In this document: positions 9,455 to 17,911 of the stretch, piece by piece | How positions within the stretch are numbered: the stretch's first letter is position 1 | Layout: each line of letters starts with the position of its first letter | DNA from: Mesorhizobium_G sp049840935 | GTDB lineage: Bacteria; Pseudomonadota; Alphaproteobacteria; Rhizobiales; Rhizobiaceae | Direction of reading: 5' to 3' | Length of the DNA stretch: 64,000 bases | Assembly: GCA_049840935.1 (NCBI GenBank) | Contig: JASGJA010000029.1 | Location: 65,977-129,976, forward strand | The notes under the pieces: model-generated | What the model was told of the DNA's origin: nothing | Databases searched by the model: none | What the model saw: only the letters and a program-made list of their open reading frames with translations | Translations under genes and position numbers: made by a program

Positions 9455-9903
9455 GATGGCTTCTTTCTCAGCATCGCTTGCCGAGTGGTTTTGGCCACGA
9501 GTTCGCCGTGCTGATTATAAGCACGATGCTCGAATTCCACGATACCGCGATCATTCTTCGACTTCGATTCCCGCACTGATTTGACCTCAGTTTCAACACG
9601 GATCGTATCGCCATGGAAAACCGGGTGAGGGAACACCGTATCCGTCATACCGAGATTCGCAATCGTGGTGCCAAGCGTCGTGTCATGCACGGAAATGCCG
9701 ATCATGAGGCCGAGCGTGAAAAGTGAGTTGACCAACGGCTTGCCCCATTCAGTCTTGGAGGCGAAGTCGAAATCAATGTGAAGCGGCTGCGGGTTCAGCG
9801 TCATCACCGAGAAAAACATATTGTCGCTCTCGGTCACGGTCTTGGTAAGTTCATGTTTGAACACCTGCCCGGCAGCAAATTCTTCAAGATAGAGTCCGGC
9901 CAT
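9451..9903 (-). CDS. MaoC-family (hot-dog fold) dehydratase
   Basis: A 150-residue MaoC-like hydratase. The N-terminal FAAGQVFKHELTKTVTESDN and the catalytic-region NPQPLHIDFDFASKTEWGKPLVN (the Asp/His hydratase region) are typical of the mesaconyl-CoA or enoyl-CoA hydratase group. It is the first gene of a two-gene unit with the CitE-like protein downstream. The pairing supports reversible hydration of a branched unsaturated acyl-CoA feeding the lyase. The assignment of mesaconyl-CoA as substrate is an inference from gene order. Confidence 0.85.
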   Translation of the reverse strand: MAGLYLEEFAAGQVFKHELTKTVTESDNMFFSVMTLNPQPLHIDFDFASKTEWGKPLVNSLFTLGLMIGISVHDTTLGTTIANLGMTDTVFPHPVFHGDTIRVETEVKSVRESKSKNDRGIVEFEHRAYNQHGELVAKTTRQAMLRKKPS

Positions 9904-10041
9904 CTAGTCCTCCCTTTTGGGCTCTCCATATGCGGGGTGTTGGCTCACTGCAAGCGCTCTGGCGGAGTTCACTGGAGGTTAAAGAACATGGTGAACGCTT
10001 CGTAAACCATTTCCAGCCTAGCGTTGGTTGTGTGGCGGAGA

Positions 10042-11169
10042 ATGCGATTCCAAATGATTGTTGAGCATTTTTTGAGATGGGTACAGACGGCGGCAGCGAC
10101 AGAGCGTGCGGCAGCAGCGGCGGCGCTCGCGCGGACGTATATTAATGGTGATCTGCCGGTCGATGACCGATGTGCGGCAGATGCGGCACTGACATTTTTG
10201 CTCGACGATCCATCGGTAAAAGTGCGCATGGCGCTGGCGGAAGTGCTTTCCATGAGCCGAGTCGCACCGCCGCAGATTATCAGCGCGCTGGCTTCTGATC
10301 AGCCCGAAGTCGCCGAACTGGTGCTTGGGCGCTCGCCTTTGCTTTCCGATGGCGACTTGATTGAGCGGGTGAGGGTAGGGGAATCGGCCATTCAGGCGAT
10401 CATTGCCGATCGACCGGTTGTTTCCATGTCAGTCTCGGCCGCTATTTCCGAAATGGGTGATGCGGAGTCCTGCGTCGTGCTGCTTGGCAATGTGGGTGCC
10501 GATATCGCCGAACTCAGCTTTAAGCGTGTCACCGAACGCTTCGGCGGCGTCGCGAGCGTGCGCGAAGCACTGATAGCCGATCGGCGATTGCCTGCCGAAT
10601 GCCGTCACGAATTGCTGGTGCGGCTTGGTGAGGCGCTGATGCAGTCACCGCTCGTGCGGGCTATATTCCACGGTGAGCGCGCGGGTCGTGTTCTCAGGGA
10701 TGCTTGGCTGAAAGCATCTGTAACGTTGATCGACCGCACGCCGACCTCGGAGTTTCCTGCACTTGTCGAGCATTTGCGGCTGCGTGGTGACCTGACACCT
10801 CGCTTCCTTCTTCGCGCATTGGCACACGGAAAGGTCGATTTCTTCGGCGCGTCTCTTGTTGCGCTTACCGGATATCCTCACGATCAGGTAGCTGCCCTTA
10901 TCGCCAATGGTTTCGACAACGCGCTCTATGCGCTGTGCCGCAAAGCCGGATTGCCTGAGCGCACGCATGAGGTCGTGCGTTGTGCGCTAAAGATCTGGCG
11001 TGAAGTTGCGCGCGGCAAGCGCGCCGCAGGAGCGCAAGAAGCAAGCTGGCTCATGCTTAAAGAGCTTGGCGACGATGGCGGCGACCTCTCCGCCATGCTG
11101 AAAGCAGTGCATCTCGAAGCGCTGCGCACCAATGCTCGCGGCCATGCGCTAGCGATCCGCGCAGCCTAA
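10042..11169 (+). CDS. DUF2336 domain-containing protein
   Basis: A protein of about 375 residues, rich in alanine and leucine and predicted to be all-alpha. The pattern of short helix pairs (FLLDDPSVKVRMALAEVLS, LASDQPEVAELVLGRSPLLSD) resembles HEAT-like repeats and matches DUF2336, a family common in Rhizobiales with no settled function. No signal peptide or membrane segment is visible, so it should be cytoplasmic. The frame opens with a TTG at 10024. ATGs at 10042 and 10054 are more likely starts, with GGAG at 10037-10040 favouring the second. It converges with parE, and the two stops are separated by only 16 bases. Confidence 0.75.
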   Translation: MRFQMIVEHFLRWVQTAAATERAAAAAALARTYINGDLPVDDRCAADAALTFLLDDPSVKVRMALAEVLSMSRVAPPQIISALASDQPEVAELVLGRSPLLSDGDLIERVRVGESAIQAIIADRPVVSMSVSAAISEMGDAESCVVLLGNVGADIAELSFKRVTERFGGVASVREALIADRRLPAECRHELLVRLGEALMQSPLVRAIFHGERAGRVLRDAWLKASVTLIDRTPTSEFPALVEHLRLRGDLTPRFLLRALAHGKVDFFGASLVALTGYPHDQVAALIANGFDNALYALCRKAGLPERTHEVVRCALKIWREVARGKRAAGAQEASWLMLKELGDDGGDLSAMLKAVHLEALRTNARGHALAIRAA

Positions 11170-11203
11170 CAAAATTACGAAGCGCTCAAATATCGAGCGC
11201 TTC
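11170..11203 (-). terminator. Terminator of parE
   Basis: A perfect 9-bp stem, 11179-11187 with 11195-11203, has a 7-base loop that includes part of the parE stop region. On the minus strand it is followed by a T-rich stretch (GTAATTTTGTT). It closes parE and may also slow readthrough from the convergent DUF2336 gene. Confidence 0.7.
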
Positions 11204-13243
11204 TTCATGCGCGAACTCTGCTCTTTCCTGAATGAAGCGGAATCGAGCATCAGCCTTGGTGCCCATCAACGCATCCACAGCGCTGCGGGTCTGCACTTCG
11301 TCGTCAATGACTTCGACACGAAGTAATGTGCGCTTCTTCGGGTCCATCGTGGTTTCCTTGAGCTGGCTAGCGAGCATCTCGCCCAGACCCTTGAAGCGTC
11401 CGATTTCCACCTTGCCCCGGCCTGTAAATTCGGTCCGCAGCAATTCGTCCTTATGCGCGTCGTCTCGCGCATACATGGTTTTGCCGCCTTGGCTGATTTT
11501 GTAGAGCGGCGGGACCGCCATATAGAGATGGCCGCCGCGTATGAGCGCGGGCATCTCCTGATAGAAAAAGGTGATGAGCAGTGATGCGATGTGCGCACCG
11601 TCGACGTCAGCGTCGGTCATGATCACAACGCGATCATAGCGCAAATCTTCGTCGCGATATTTCGACCGTGTGCCACAACCCAGCGCCTGAATAAGGTCGC
11701 CGATCTGTTGATTGCCGGCAAGCTTATCGTTGCCGGCGCTCGCGACGTTCAGGATTTTGCCACGCAGCGGCAGTACGGCCTGCATTTGCCGGTCGCGCGC
11801 CTGCTTGGCCGAACCGCCTGCCGAGTCACCTTCCACGATGAAGATTTCAGCACCGGCGGCAGCATTTTGCGTGCAATCCGCCAGCTTGCCCGGCAGGCGC
11901 AGTTTGCGCACCGCAGACTTGCGGCTGACTTCCTTTTCCTGCCGTCGCCGCACGCGCTCATCTGCGCGAGCAATCACCCATTCCAGAAGTTTGGAGGCTT
12001 CCTGCGGATTGTCCGCAAGCCAATGGTCGAACGCATCGCGCACTGCACCTTCAACGATGCGAATTGCTTCAAGCGTCGCGAGGCGATCCTTGGTCTGGCC
12101 GACAAACTCCGGCTCGCGGATGAAAACCGACAGCATACCCGCAGCCGAAATCATCACGTCTTCGCTTGTCATGATTGACGCGCGCTTATTGCCTGTCAGG
12201 TCGGCATAGCCTCTCAGTCCCCGCAGCAGCACATTGCGGAAGCCGGTCTCATGCGTCCCGCCTTCATGCGTAGGAATTGTGTTGCAATAGGAATTGACGA
12301 AGCCGTCTCCGCCATACCAGGTGACGGCCCATTCCACCGAACCGTGACCACCTTGCCGGTCACTCTTTCCAGAGAAAATCTCACGCGTTACCTGAAATTC
12401 ATCGCCCAGCGATGCTGCGAGGTAGTCCTTCAAACCGCCGGGAAAATGGAACTCTGCCTTGGCGGGTGTGGTGTCCTTTTCTTTCAGCAGGGACGGGTCG
12501 CACGACCAGCGTATATTCACACCGCCGAAGAGATATGCCTTCGAGCGCGCCATACGATAAAGCCGCGCAGGCTCGAATGCGGCGCTCTTCCCAAAAATTT
12601 CCGCATCAGGATGGAAGCGAACGCGCGTGCCACGGCGATTATGCACTTCGCCAAGTTTTTCGAGTTTGCCGACCGGGATGCCACGCGTAAATCGCTGGCG
12701 ATACAATTGCCGACCGCGCGCGACTTCAACCTCCAGCACATCGGATAGCGCATTGACCACCGAAATGCCGACGCCGTGCAAACCGCCTGACGTTTCATAA
12801 ACCTTCGAGTCAAATTTGCCGCCAGCGTGCAGTGTAGTCATGATGACTTCGAGCGCTGATTTGTCCTTGAACTTGGGGTGGGGGTCCACCGGAATACCGC
12901 GACCATTATCGGTGACGGTCAGGAACCCCTGCGCATCGAGCTCAACTTCAATGAAAGTCGCGTGGCCCGCGACGGCTTCGTCCATCGAGTTGTCGATCAC
13001 TTCTGCGAACAGGTGGTGGAGCGCTTTTTCATCCGTGCCGCCAATATACATGCCGGGGCGGCGACGAACGGGTTCCAACCCCTCCAGCACTTCGATATCG
13101 GCGGCGCTATAGCTTTCACTGCCGTCTTTGACCTGTCCGGTCTTCTTCACGGCCTGAACAATAGTGTCCGCCTTGCGCTGCGCCGCGCGGCCCGCATCGT
13201 CGAGCTTGGAGAAAAGATCGCTAGGTTGGTCCATGTCTGCCAT
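11186..13243 (-). CDS. parE: DNA topoisomerase IV subunit B
   Basis: A full-length 685-residue ATPase subunit of topoisomerase IV, which decatenates daughter chromosomes with ParC. The GHKL ATP-binding site shows EVIDNSMDEA and DNGRGIPVDPHPK, followed by GGLHGVG. The TOPRIM domain has EGDSAGGSAKQARDR and the metal-binding DADVDGAHI. Among gyrase/topo IV B subunits the length (under 700, without the GyrB insert) and the C-terminus FIQERAEFAHEEALDI indicate ParE rather than GyrB. The start at 13243 (MADMDQPSDLF) is plausible, and the second ATG at 13234 is the alternative. It stands alone, with a terminator overlapping its stop. Confidence 0.95.
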   Translation of the reverse strand: MADMDQPSDLFSKLDDAGRAAQRKADTIVQAVKKTGQVKDGSESYSAADIEVLEGLEPVRRRPGMYIGGTDEKALHHLFAEVIDNSMDEAVAGHATFIEVELDAQGFLTVTDNGRGIPVDPHPKFKDKSALEVIMTTLHAGGKFDSKVYETSGGLHGVGISVVNALSDVLEVEVARGRQLYRQRFTRGIPVGKLEKLGEVHNRRGTRVRFHPDAEIFGKSAAFEPARLYRMARSKAYLFGGVNIRWSCDPSLLKEKDTTPAKAEFHFPGGLKDYLAASLGDEFQVTREIFSGKSDRQGGHGSVEWAVTWYGGDGFVNSYCNTIPTHEGGTHETGFRNVLLRGLRGYADLTGNKRASIMTSEDVMISAAGMLSVFIREPEFVGQTKDRLATLEAIRIVEGAVRDAFDHWLADNPQEASKLLEWVIARADERVRRRQEKEVSRKSAVRKLRLPGKLADCTQNAAAGAEIFIVEGDSAGGSAKQARDRQMQAVLPLRGKILNVASAGNDKLAGNQQIGDLIQALGCGTRSKYRDEDLRYDRVVIMTDADVDGAHIASLLITFFYQEMPALIRGGHLYMAVPPLYKISQGGKTMYARDDAHKDELLRTEFTGRGKVEIGRFKGLGEMLASQLKETTMDPKKRTLLRVEVIDDEVQTRSAVDALMGTKADARFRFIQERAEFAHEEALDI

Positions 13244-13479
13244 GAGCGTGATCGAAATCAGTTTGGCGATACTGCCATTTTGAAGGGGTGAACAACAAGC
13301 GTTCCGGTTATGTTCGGCATAGCGCGCGACGGCAATCTACACAAGGTTCTGAATTAAATAGTGAAAACTGTAATCATTTGGGAATGCTTCCATAAATATG
13401 ATGTTATTACCTTCCCTCTGGGCATGGCGGATTTGCCGTGCTCCGAGTCTGCGTGGCGGCGCGGTGCGAGACAAGTTAC

Positions 13480-14634
13480 ATGGCCTTGGATTACGTTTCA
13501 TTGCTTCTGGCAGCGGCGCTTTCAGGTGCGTTTCTGTTTGTGGCGCTGCTTGTGGTTTGGGTGCCTGCGCGGCAGCACGGCCACCTTGTATCAAGTGCTG
13601 CGGGCGTCGCGGCGCTGGTGGCGCATGTCATCTTTTATTGGATCTACGCCAATAATCCTAATCGCGCGATTGCTTGCGTCATGCTGGCACTGCTGCCAGC
13701 AGGCATGGCAATGGTCCTCGCTTCAGCGCGACAGCTTTATGGCATGGCAAAAGGCGTTCAGGATGCGCTGGTCATAGCAGGGTGTTCCGCAATCGGAACA
13801 ACGGCGCTGGTTCTGGGCGGCGTCGATGGCGCTGCCTTCATGCTTGCTTATTTCATGACCGCACTGCTGCTTACGCTAACCGGCCTCATTCACTGGTCGT
13901 ATCGATCTGAAGCCTCTGCCTTGATGACGCTTGTCGCTTCGCTGTTCATGCTTTGCGCGGCCTCGTTCGCGGCCTGCGGCGCGGTGCTTCTTTTCAACGG
14001 GCAGTGGCAAATAGGGCATGTGCCGGACAATTGGGCCGAACGCGTCAATATCATCGTTTCGGTTGCCTGCATGACGGGTTTGGGTGGGCTGCTGCTCACC
14101 TTGCACAACATTCGCGCCAGCGTGCAGCACGAGTCTGAAGCAATGCGGGATTCACTTACCGGCCTTATGAACCGCAGGGCGCTGCAATCGCTTTACGCCG
14201 ACAAGCAATTTGGTCGCTTCACCGCCGTTGCGATGTTCGACCTTGATCACTTCAAGAGAACTAATGATCTCTTCGGTCATGCTGTGGGTGACGAAGCCTT
14301 ACGCATGTTCGGCGCAATTATGGCTGAGCACACAAGACCGCACGATCATTCGTTCCGCCTTGGCGGTGAAGAATTTGCGATGATCGTTTCGCGCGTCAGC
14401 CGGGATCAGGTTGAAGCTATCGCCAGCAGTATTTCGCGGGTTTATGCCGACCGAGAGATTCAAACCGACCTTGGACCAGTGAAGTGTACCGTGAGCGTCG
14501 GTATCAGTTTCGGTTCTGCGACCGGGTCCAGCCTGATCGACGTTCTGACCGATGCTGACCGCGCACTTTACGCGGCCAAGAGGGGTGGGCGGAACCGGGT
14601 CGTATTCTTCGACGAAAACAGAAAGGCGGGCTGA
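13480..14634 (+). CDS. Membrane-bound diguanylate cyclase (GGDEF)
   Basis: A protein of about 384 residues that should make the second messenger cyclic di-GMP from two GTP. Residues 1-200 contain about six hydrophobic helices (for example the segment beginning YVSLLLAAALSGAFLFVALL) forming an integral-membrane sensor-like region with no recognised ligand domain. The GGDEF domain begins at about DSLTGLMNRRAL. Its catalytic loop reads GGEEF, an active variant, and the allosteric I-site RxxD is present as RPHD exactly five residues before it, so product inhibition is likely. The longest frame starts at a GTG at 13438, but the ATG at 13480 gives a clean membrane-helix N-terminus. A terminator hairpin spans its stop. 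Confidence 0.88.
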   Translation: MALDYVSLLLAAALSGAFLFVALLVVWVPARQHGHLVSSAAGVAALVAHVIFYWIYANNPNRAIACVMLALLPAGMAMVLASARQLYGMAKGVQDALVIAGCSAIGTTALVLGGVDGAAFMLAYFMTALLLTLTGLIHWSYRSEASALMTLVASLFMLCAASFAACGAVLLFNGQWQIGHVPDNWAERVNIIVSVACMTGLGGLLLTLHNIRASVQHESEAMRDSLTGLMNRRALQSLYADKQFGRFTAVAMFDLDHFKRTNDLFGHAVGDEALRMFGAIMAEHTRPHDHSFRLGGEEFAMIVSRVSRDQVEAIASSISRVYADREIQTDLGPVKCTVSVGISFGSATGSSLIDVLTDADRALYAAKRGGRNRVVFFDENRKAG

Positions 14635-14643
14635 GCGCCCGCC
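14618..14643 (-). terminator. Shared terminator between gcvP and the GGDEF gene
   Basis: A 7-bp GC-only stem (GGCGGGC at 14625-14631 with GCCCGCC at 14637-14643) is followed on the minus strand by a T-rich stretch (TTTCTGTTTTCG). It lies between two converging genes, so it probably ends the gcvTHP transcript and may serve both directions. Confidence 0.6.
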
Positions 14644-14650
14644 TGAACTG

Positions 14651-17473
14651 TTATTCCGCTGCGTCGCTGTATTCGCTCAGCGGCGGGCAGGAGCAGACCA
14701 GATTTCGATCACCGGCAACATTGTCGATGCGCGAAACCGGCGGCCAGTATTTTGCTGCCGTATCGGGATCAGAAGCGGGGTAAGCCGCTTCGAGCCGTGA
14801 ATAGGGATGCGTCCATTCTGCAACCAGCGTTTCAGTTGCTGTGTGAGGTGCATTGTGGAGCGGGTTGTCGGTCTTTGACCACTCACCGCTTGCAACCTTT
14901 GCGGCCTCGTTGGCAATGCCTATCATCGCATCACAGAAGCGGTCCAGCTCATGCTTGGGCTCGGATTCCGTCGGCTCAACCATCAGCGTTCCGGCTACTG
15001 GCCACGACATTGTCGGCGCATGGAAACCGTAATCGATCAGCCGCTTGGCGATGTCATCAACAGTGATGCCAGCGCTGTCCTTCAACACACGCGTATCTAG
15101 AATGCACTCGTGCGCAACGCGGTCGCCACGGCCCTTATAGAGCACCGGATAATGCTCTTTCAGCCGGTTCGCGACATAGTTTGCAGCGAGGATTGCGTGC
15201 TCCGTTGCCTGCTTCAAGCCGTCGCCTCCCATCATGCGGATATACATCCACGTAATAGGCAGAATGGAAGCAGAACCATAAGGCGCAGCCGATACAGGGT
15301 GCGTGCTGCCGTGGTCGATGTGGCCCGGCAGATATGGCGCGAGATGCTTGGCAACGCCGATGGGGCCAACGCCCGGACCGCCGCCGCCATGGGGAATGCA
15401 GAACGTCTTGTGCAGGTTCATGTGGCAGACGTCGCCGCCAATGTCACCTGGACGCGCAAGCCCGACCAGCGCATTCAAGTTCGCTCCGTCGAGATAGACC
15501 TGCCCGCCATTGTCGTGGATCAACTGACAAATGTCCTTGACGGTTTCTTCGAACACACCGTGCGTCGAAGGGTAGGTAATCATCAGCGCCGCGAGGTTTG
15601 CCGCATGCTGCTCCACCTTGGCGCGCATGTCGTCCATATCGATGTCACCGCTCGCGGTGCACTTCACAACCACAACTTCCATGCCTGCCATGGCCGCGCT
15701 TGCCGGATTTGTGCCGTGCGCGGAGGAGGGGATCAGGCAGATGTTGCGGTTCGTTTCGCCACGCGCTTCGTGATAGCGGCGGATTGCGAGCAACCCGGCA
15801 TATTCGCCCTGACTGCCAGCGTTCGGTTGCAGCGAAACGGCATGGAAGCCGGTGATCTCGGCCAACCAACGCTCAAGGTCATCGCACATCGCCTTGTAGC
15901 CGGTGGAGTGTGCCTTCGGCGCGAAGGGATGTAGATTGGCGACGGTCGGCCAGCTAACCGGGATCATCTCGGCGGCGGCGTTCAGCTTCATCGTGCAAGA
16001 CCCGAGCGGGATCATCGTGCGGTCCAGCGCAAGATCCTTGTCCGCCAGCTTGCGCAAGAAGCGCATCATGTCCGTTTCTGAACGGTTTTCATGGAAGGCT
16101 GGCTGTGTCAGGAACGATTTAGCGTCGCGTGGCTTACCGGGCAGGGCGCGGTCTGACTTGGACGGAACAGTCGCACCGAACAGCGCCGCGATTGCTTGTA
16201 GATCAGCTTCCGTTGAAGTCTCGTCGAAAGTAATGCCGATCAGATCGTCATTGACCATGCGCAACAGACGGCCATCCTTCTGCGCTTCCTTGGCCTTTTC
16301 CTTCGCTTGACCTTTGAACTCGACGGTCACCGTATCGAAGCGCTGGTCACCCAGCACGTTCAGCCCCTTGGCCTTGAGCGCCGCAGCAAGGCGGCTTGCA
16401 AGTGCGTGCGTTTGGTTCGCAATCGCCTGAAGGCCCTCCGGTCCATGCCAGATCGCATATGCCGTCGCCATATTCGCAAGCAGAGCCTGCGCGGTGCAGA
16501 TATTGGACGTGGCCTTATCGCGGCGGATGTGCTGTTCGCGCGTTTGCAGCGCCAGTCGATAGCCGGGGCGCCCCTTGGTGTCTACCGATTGGCCGACGAG
16601 ACGGCCAGGCATCAAACGGGTGAGCGCGTCCGTAACGGCGCAATAGGCCGCGTGCGGCCCCCCAAAACCCATCGGCACGCCAAAGCGCTGCATGGAGCCG
16701 ACCGCAATATCTGCGCCGAGGCTGGCCGGAGTATCCGTAACAGTCAGCGCCAGCGGATCGGCAACGAAGATAACCAGCGCGCCAACGGCCTTGGCCTCGG
16801 CAATCTTCGCTTTATGGTCGCCGTAGACGCCATAGGTGTCGGGCCATGCAACAACGAGTGCGGCTGTGTTTTCGTCAATCGTATCGCCATCGATCTCAAT
16901 GCCGAGCGGTTCGGCCCGGGTCTTTGCAACGTCACGCGTCTGCGGGTGAGGGGCGTTGGCAAACGCAATGCGTGTTCGCTTTTCCTTGTGCTGGCGGAAG
17001 GCGATGCCAATTGCTTCGGCAAGCGCGGTCGCTTCGTCCAGCAGGGATGCGGATGCAACCGGCAGGCCCGTCAATTCCGTAACGAATGTCTGGAAGTTGA
17101 ACAGCATTTCCAGACGGCCTTGGCTGATCTCGGCCTGATAGGGCGTATATGCTGTGTACCAAGCCGGATTCTCGAACATGTTGCGCAAGATTACCGGCGG
17201 GGTGTGGGTGCCATGATACCCCAGCCCAACGAAGCTCTTGAGCACTGTGTTTGCGGACATCTTCTCCGCAAGCTCCGCGAGCGCCTCCGCTTCGGTTGCT
17301 GCGGCGGGAAGGTTTAGAGGGCGCTCCAGCCGAATCTTGTTGGGCACTGCCTGACTGATAAGCGTTTCCAACGACGGGACACCGAGCGCGGCGAGCATGG
17401 CGCGCGTGTCGACTGTTCCGGGGCCTATGTGCCTTGGAGCGAAGGAAGCATAGCTATTCATGGCGTTGTCCAT
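14651..17473 (-). CDS. gcvP: Glycine dehydrogenase (decarboxylating), P protein
   Basis: A full-length 940-residue P protein of the glycine cleavage system. It decarboxylates glycine with PLP and passes the aminomethyl group to the lipoyl arm of GcvH. The N-terminal half carries FVGLGYHGTHTPPVILRN. The C-terminal half carries LNLHKTFCIPHGGGGPG at about residues 700-716, with the PLP-binding lysine in HKTF. LGSCTMKLNAAAEM is also conserved. It is a single fused chain, as in most proteobacteria, and is the last gene of gcvT-gcvH-gcvP. A 67-base gap to gcvH contains a perfect hairpin, which may tune expression within the operon. Confidence 0.97.
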   Translation of the reverse strand: MDNAMNSYASFAPRHIGPGTVDTRAMLAALGVPSLETLISQAVPNKIRLERPLNLPAAATEAEALAELAEKMSANTVLKSFVGLGYHGTHTPPVILRNMFENPAWYTAYTPYQAEISQGRLEMLFNFQTFVTELTGLPVASASLLDEATALAEAIGIAFRQHKEKRTRIAFANAPHPQTRDVAKTRAEPLGIEIDGDTIDENTAALVVAWPDTYGVYGDHKAKIAEAKAVGALVIFVADPLALTVTDTPASLGADIAVGSMQRFGVPMGFGGPHAAYCAVTDALTRLMPGRLVGQSVDTKGRPGYRLALQTREQHIRRDKATSNICTAQALLANMATAYAIWHGPEGLQAIANQTHALASRLAAALKAKGLNVLGDQRFDTVTVEFKGQAKEKAKEAQKDGRLLRMVNDDLIGITFDETSTEADLQAIAALFGATVPSKSDRALPGKPRDAKSFLTQPAFHENRSETDMMRFLRKLADKDLALDRTMIPLGSCTMKLNAAAEMIPVSWPTVANLHPFAPKAHSTGYKAMCDDLERWLAEITGFHAVSLQPNAGSQGEYAGLLAIRRYHEARGETNRNICLIPSSAHGTNPASAAMAGMEVVVVKCTASGDIDMDDMRAKVEQHAANLAALMITYPSTHGVFEETVKDICQLIHDNGGQVYLDGANLNALVGLARPGDIGGDVCHMNLHKTFCIPHGGGGPGVGPIGVAKHLAPYLPGHIDHGSTHPVSAAPYGSASILPITWMYIRMMGGDGLKQATEHAILAANYVANRLKEHYPVLYKGRGDRVAHECILDTRVLKDSAGITVDDIAKRLIDYGFHAPTMSWPVAGTLMVEPTESEPKHELDRFCDAMIGIANEAAKVASGEWSKTDNPLHNAPHTATETLVAEWTHPYSRLEAAYPASDPDTAAKYWPPVSRIDNVAGDRNLVCSCPPLSEYSDAAE

Positions 17474-17499
17474 TCAAATTCGGCTTTATACTTTTCGTA

Positions 17500-17527
17500 T
17501 TCCCTCACCCGTGGACAGGTGAGGGAA
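17500..17527 (-). repeat. Intercistronic inverted repeat between gcvH and gcvP
   Basis: A perfect 10-bp inverted repeat, 17500-17509 with 17518-17527, has an 8-base loop in the short gap between gcvH and gcvP. There is no T run after it, so it is not a standard terminator. It could be an RNA-stabilising or REP-like element that sets the ratio of GcvH to GcvP. Confidence 0.6.
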
Positions 17528-17540
17528 GGCGCGTCCGTTT

Positions 17541-17909
17541 TTACCCAATATGGGCCTTGTATGCGGCTTCATCCATCAGTCCGGCGAGCTGACCTTCGTC
17601 TGCAAGCTTCATCTTCCAGAGCCAGCCATCGCCAGTTGCGGCGGAGTTTACGAGTGCCGGATCAGACGAGAGCGCGTCATTTGCCTCGACGATCTCGCCA
17701 TCGACCGGAGCATAGACATCCGATGCCGCCTTGACGGATTCCACCACGACCGCTGTGTCACCCTTCTTGATCTGTTTGCCCACCTCGGCAGATTCAACGA
17801 ACACGATGTCGCCAAGCTGCTCCTGTGCATATTCGGTGATGCCGACGGTCGCTACGCCGCCGTCAACGGTGAGCCATTCATGGTCTTCGGTATAGTAGGT
17901 CTTCGACAT
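17541..17909 (-). CDS. gcvH: Glycine cleavage system H protein
   Basis: A 122-residue lipoyl-carrier protein that shuttles the aminomethyl intermediate between GcvP, GcvT and lipoamide dehydrogenase. The lipoylated lysine lies in ESVKAASD (about residue 61). The N-terminal YTEDHEWL and the C-terminal WLWKMKLADEGQL are canonical, and the length is normal. It follows gcvT by 2 bases, so the two are probably translationally coupled. Confidence 0.97.
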   Translation of the reverse strand: MSKTYYTEDHEWLTVDGGVATVGITEYAQEQLGDIVFVESAEVGKQIKKGDTAVVVESVKAASDVYAPVDGEIVEANDALSSDPALVNSAATGDGWLWKMKLADEGQLAGLMDEAAYKAHIG

Positions 17910-17911
17910 GG

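Noticed and set aside
13438..13479. GTG-started extension of the diguanylate cyclase
   Set aside because: The 14 extra residues are not hydrophobic and no ribosome binding site fits; the ATG at 13480 begins a clean membrane segment.
15110..17317. Long open frames antisense to gcvP
   Set aside because: They lie inside an intact 940-residue GcvP and have arginine/alanine-rich compositions typical of shadow frames.
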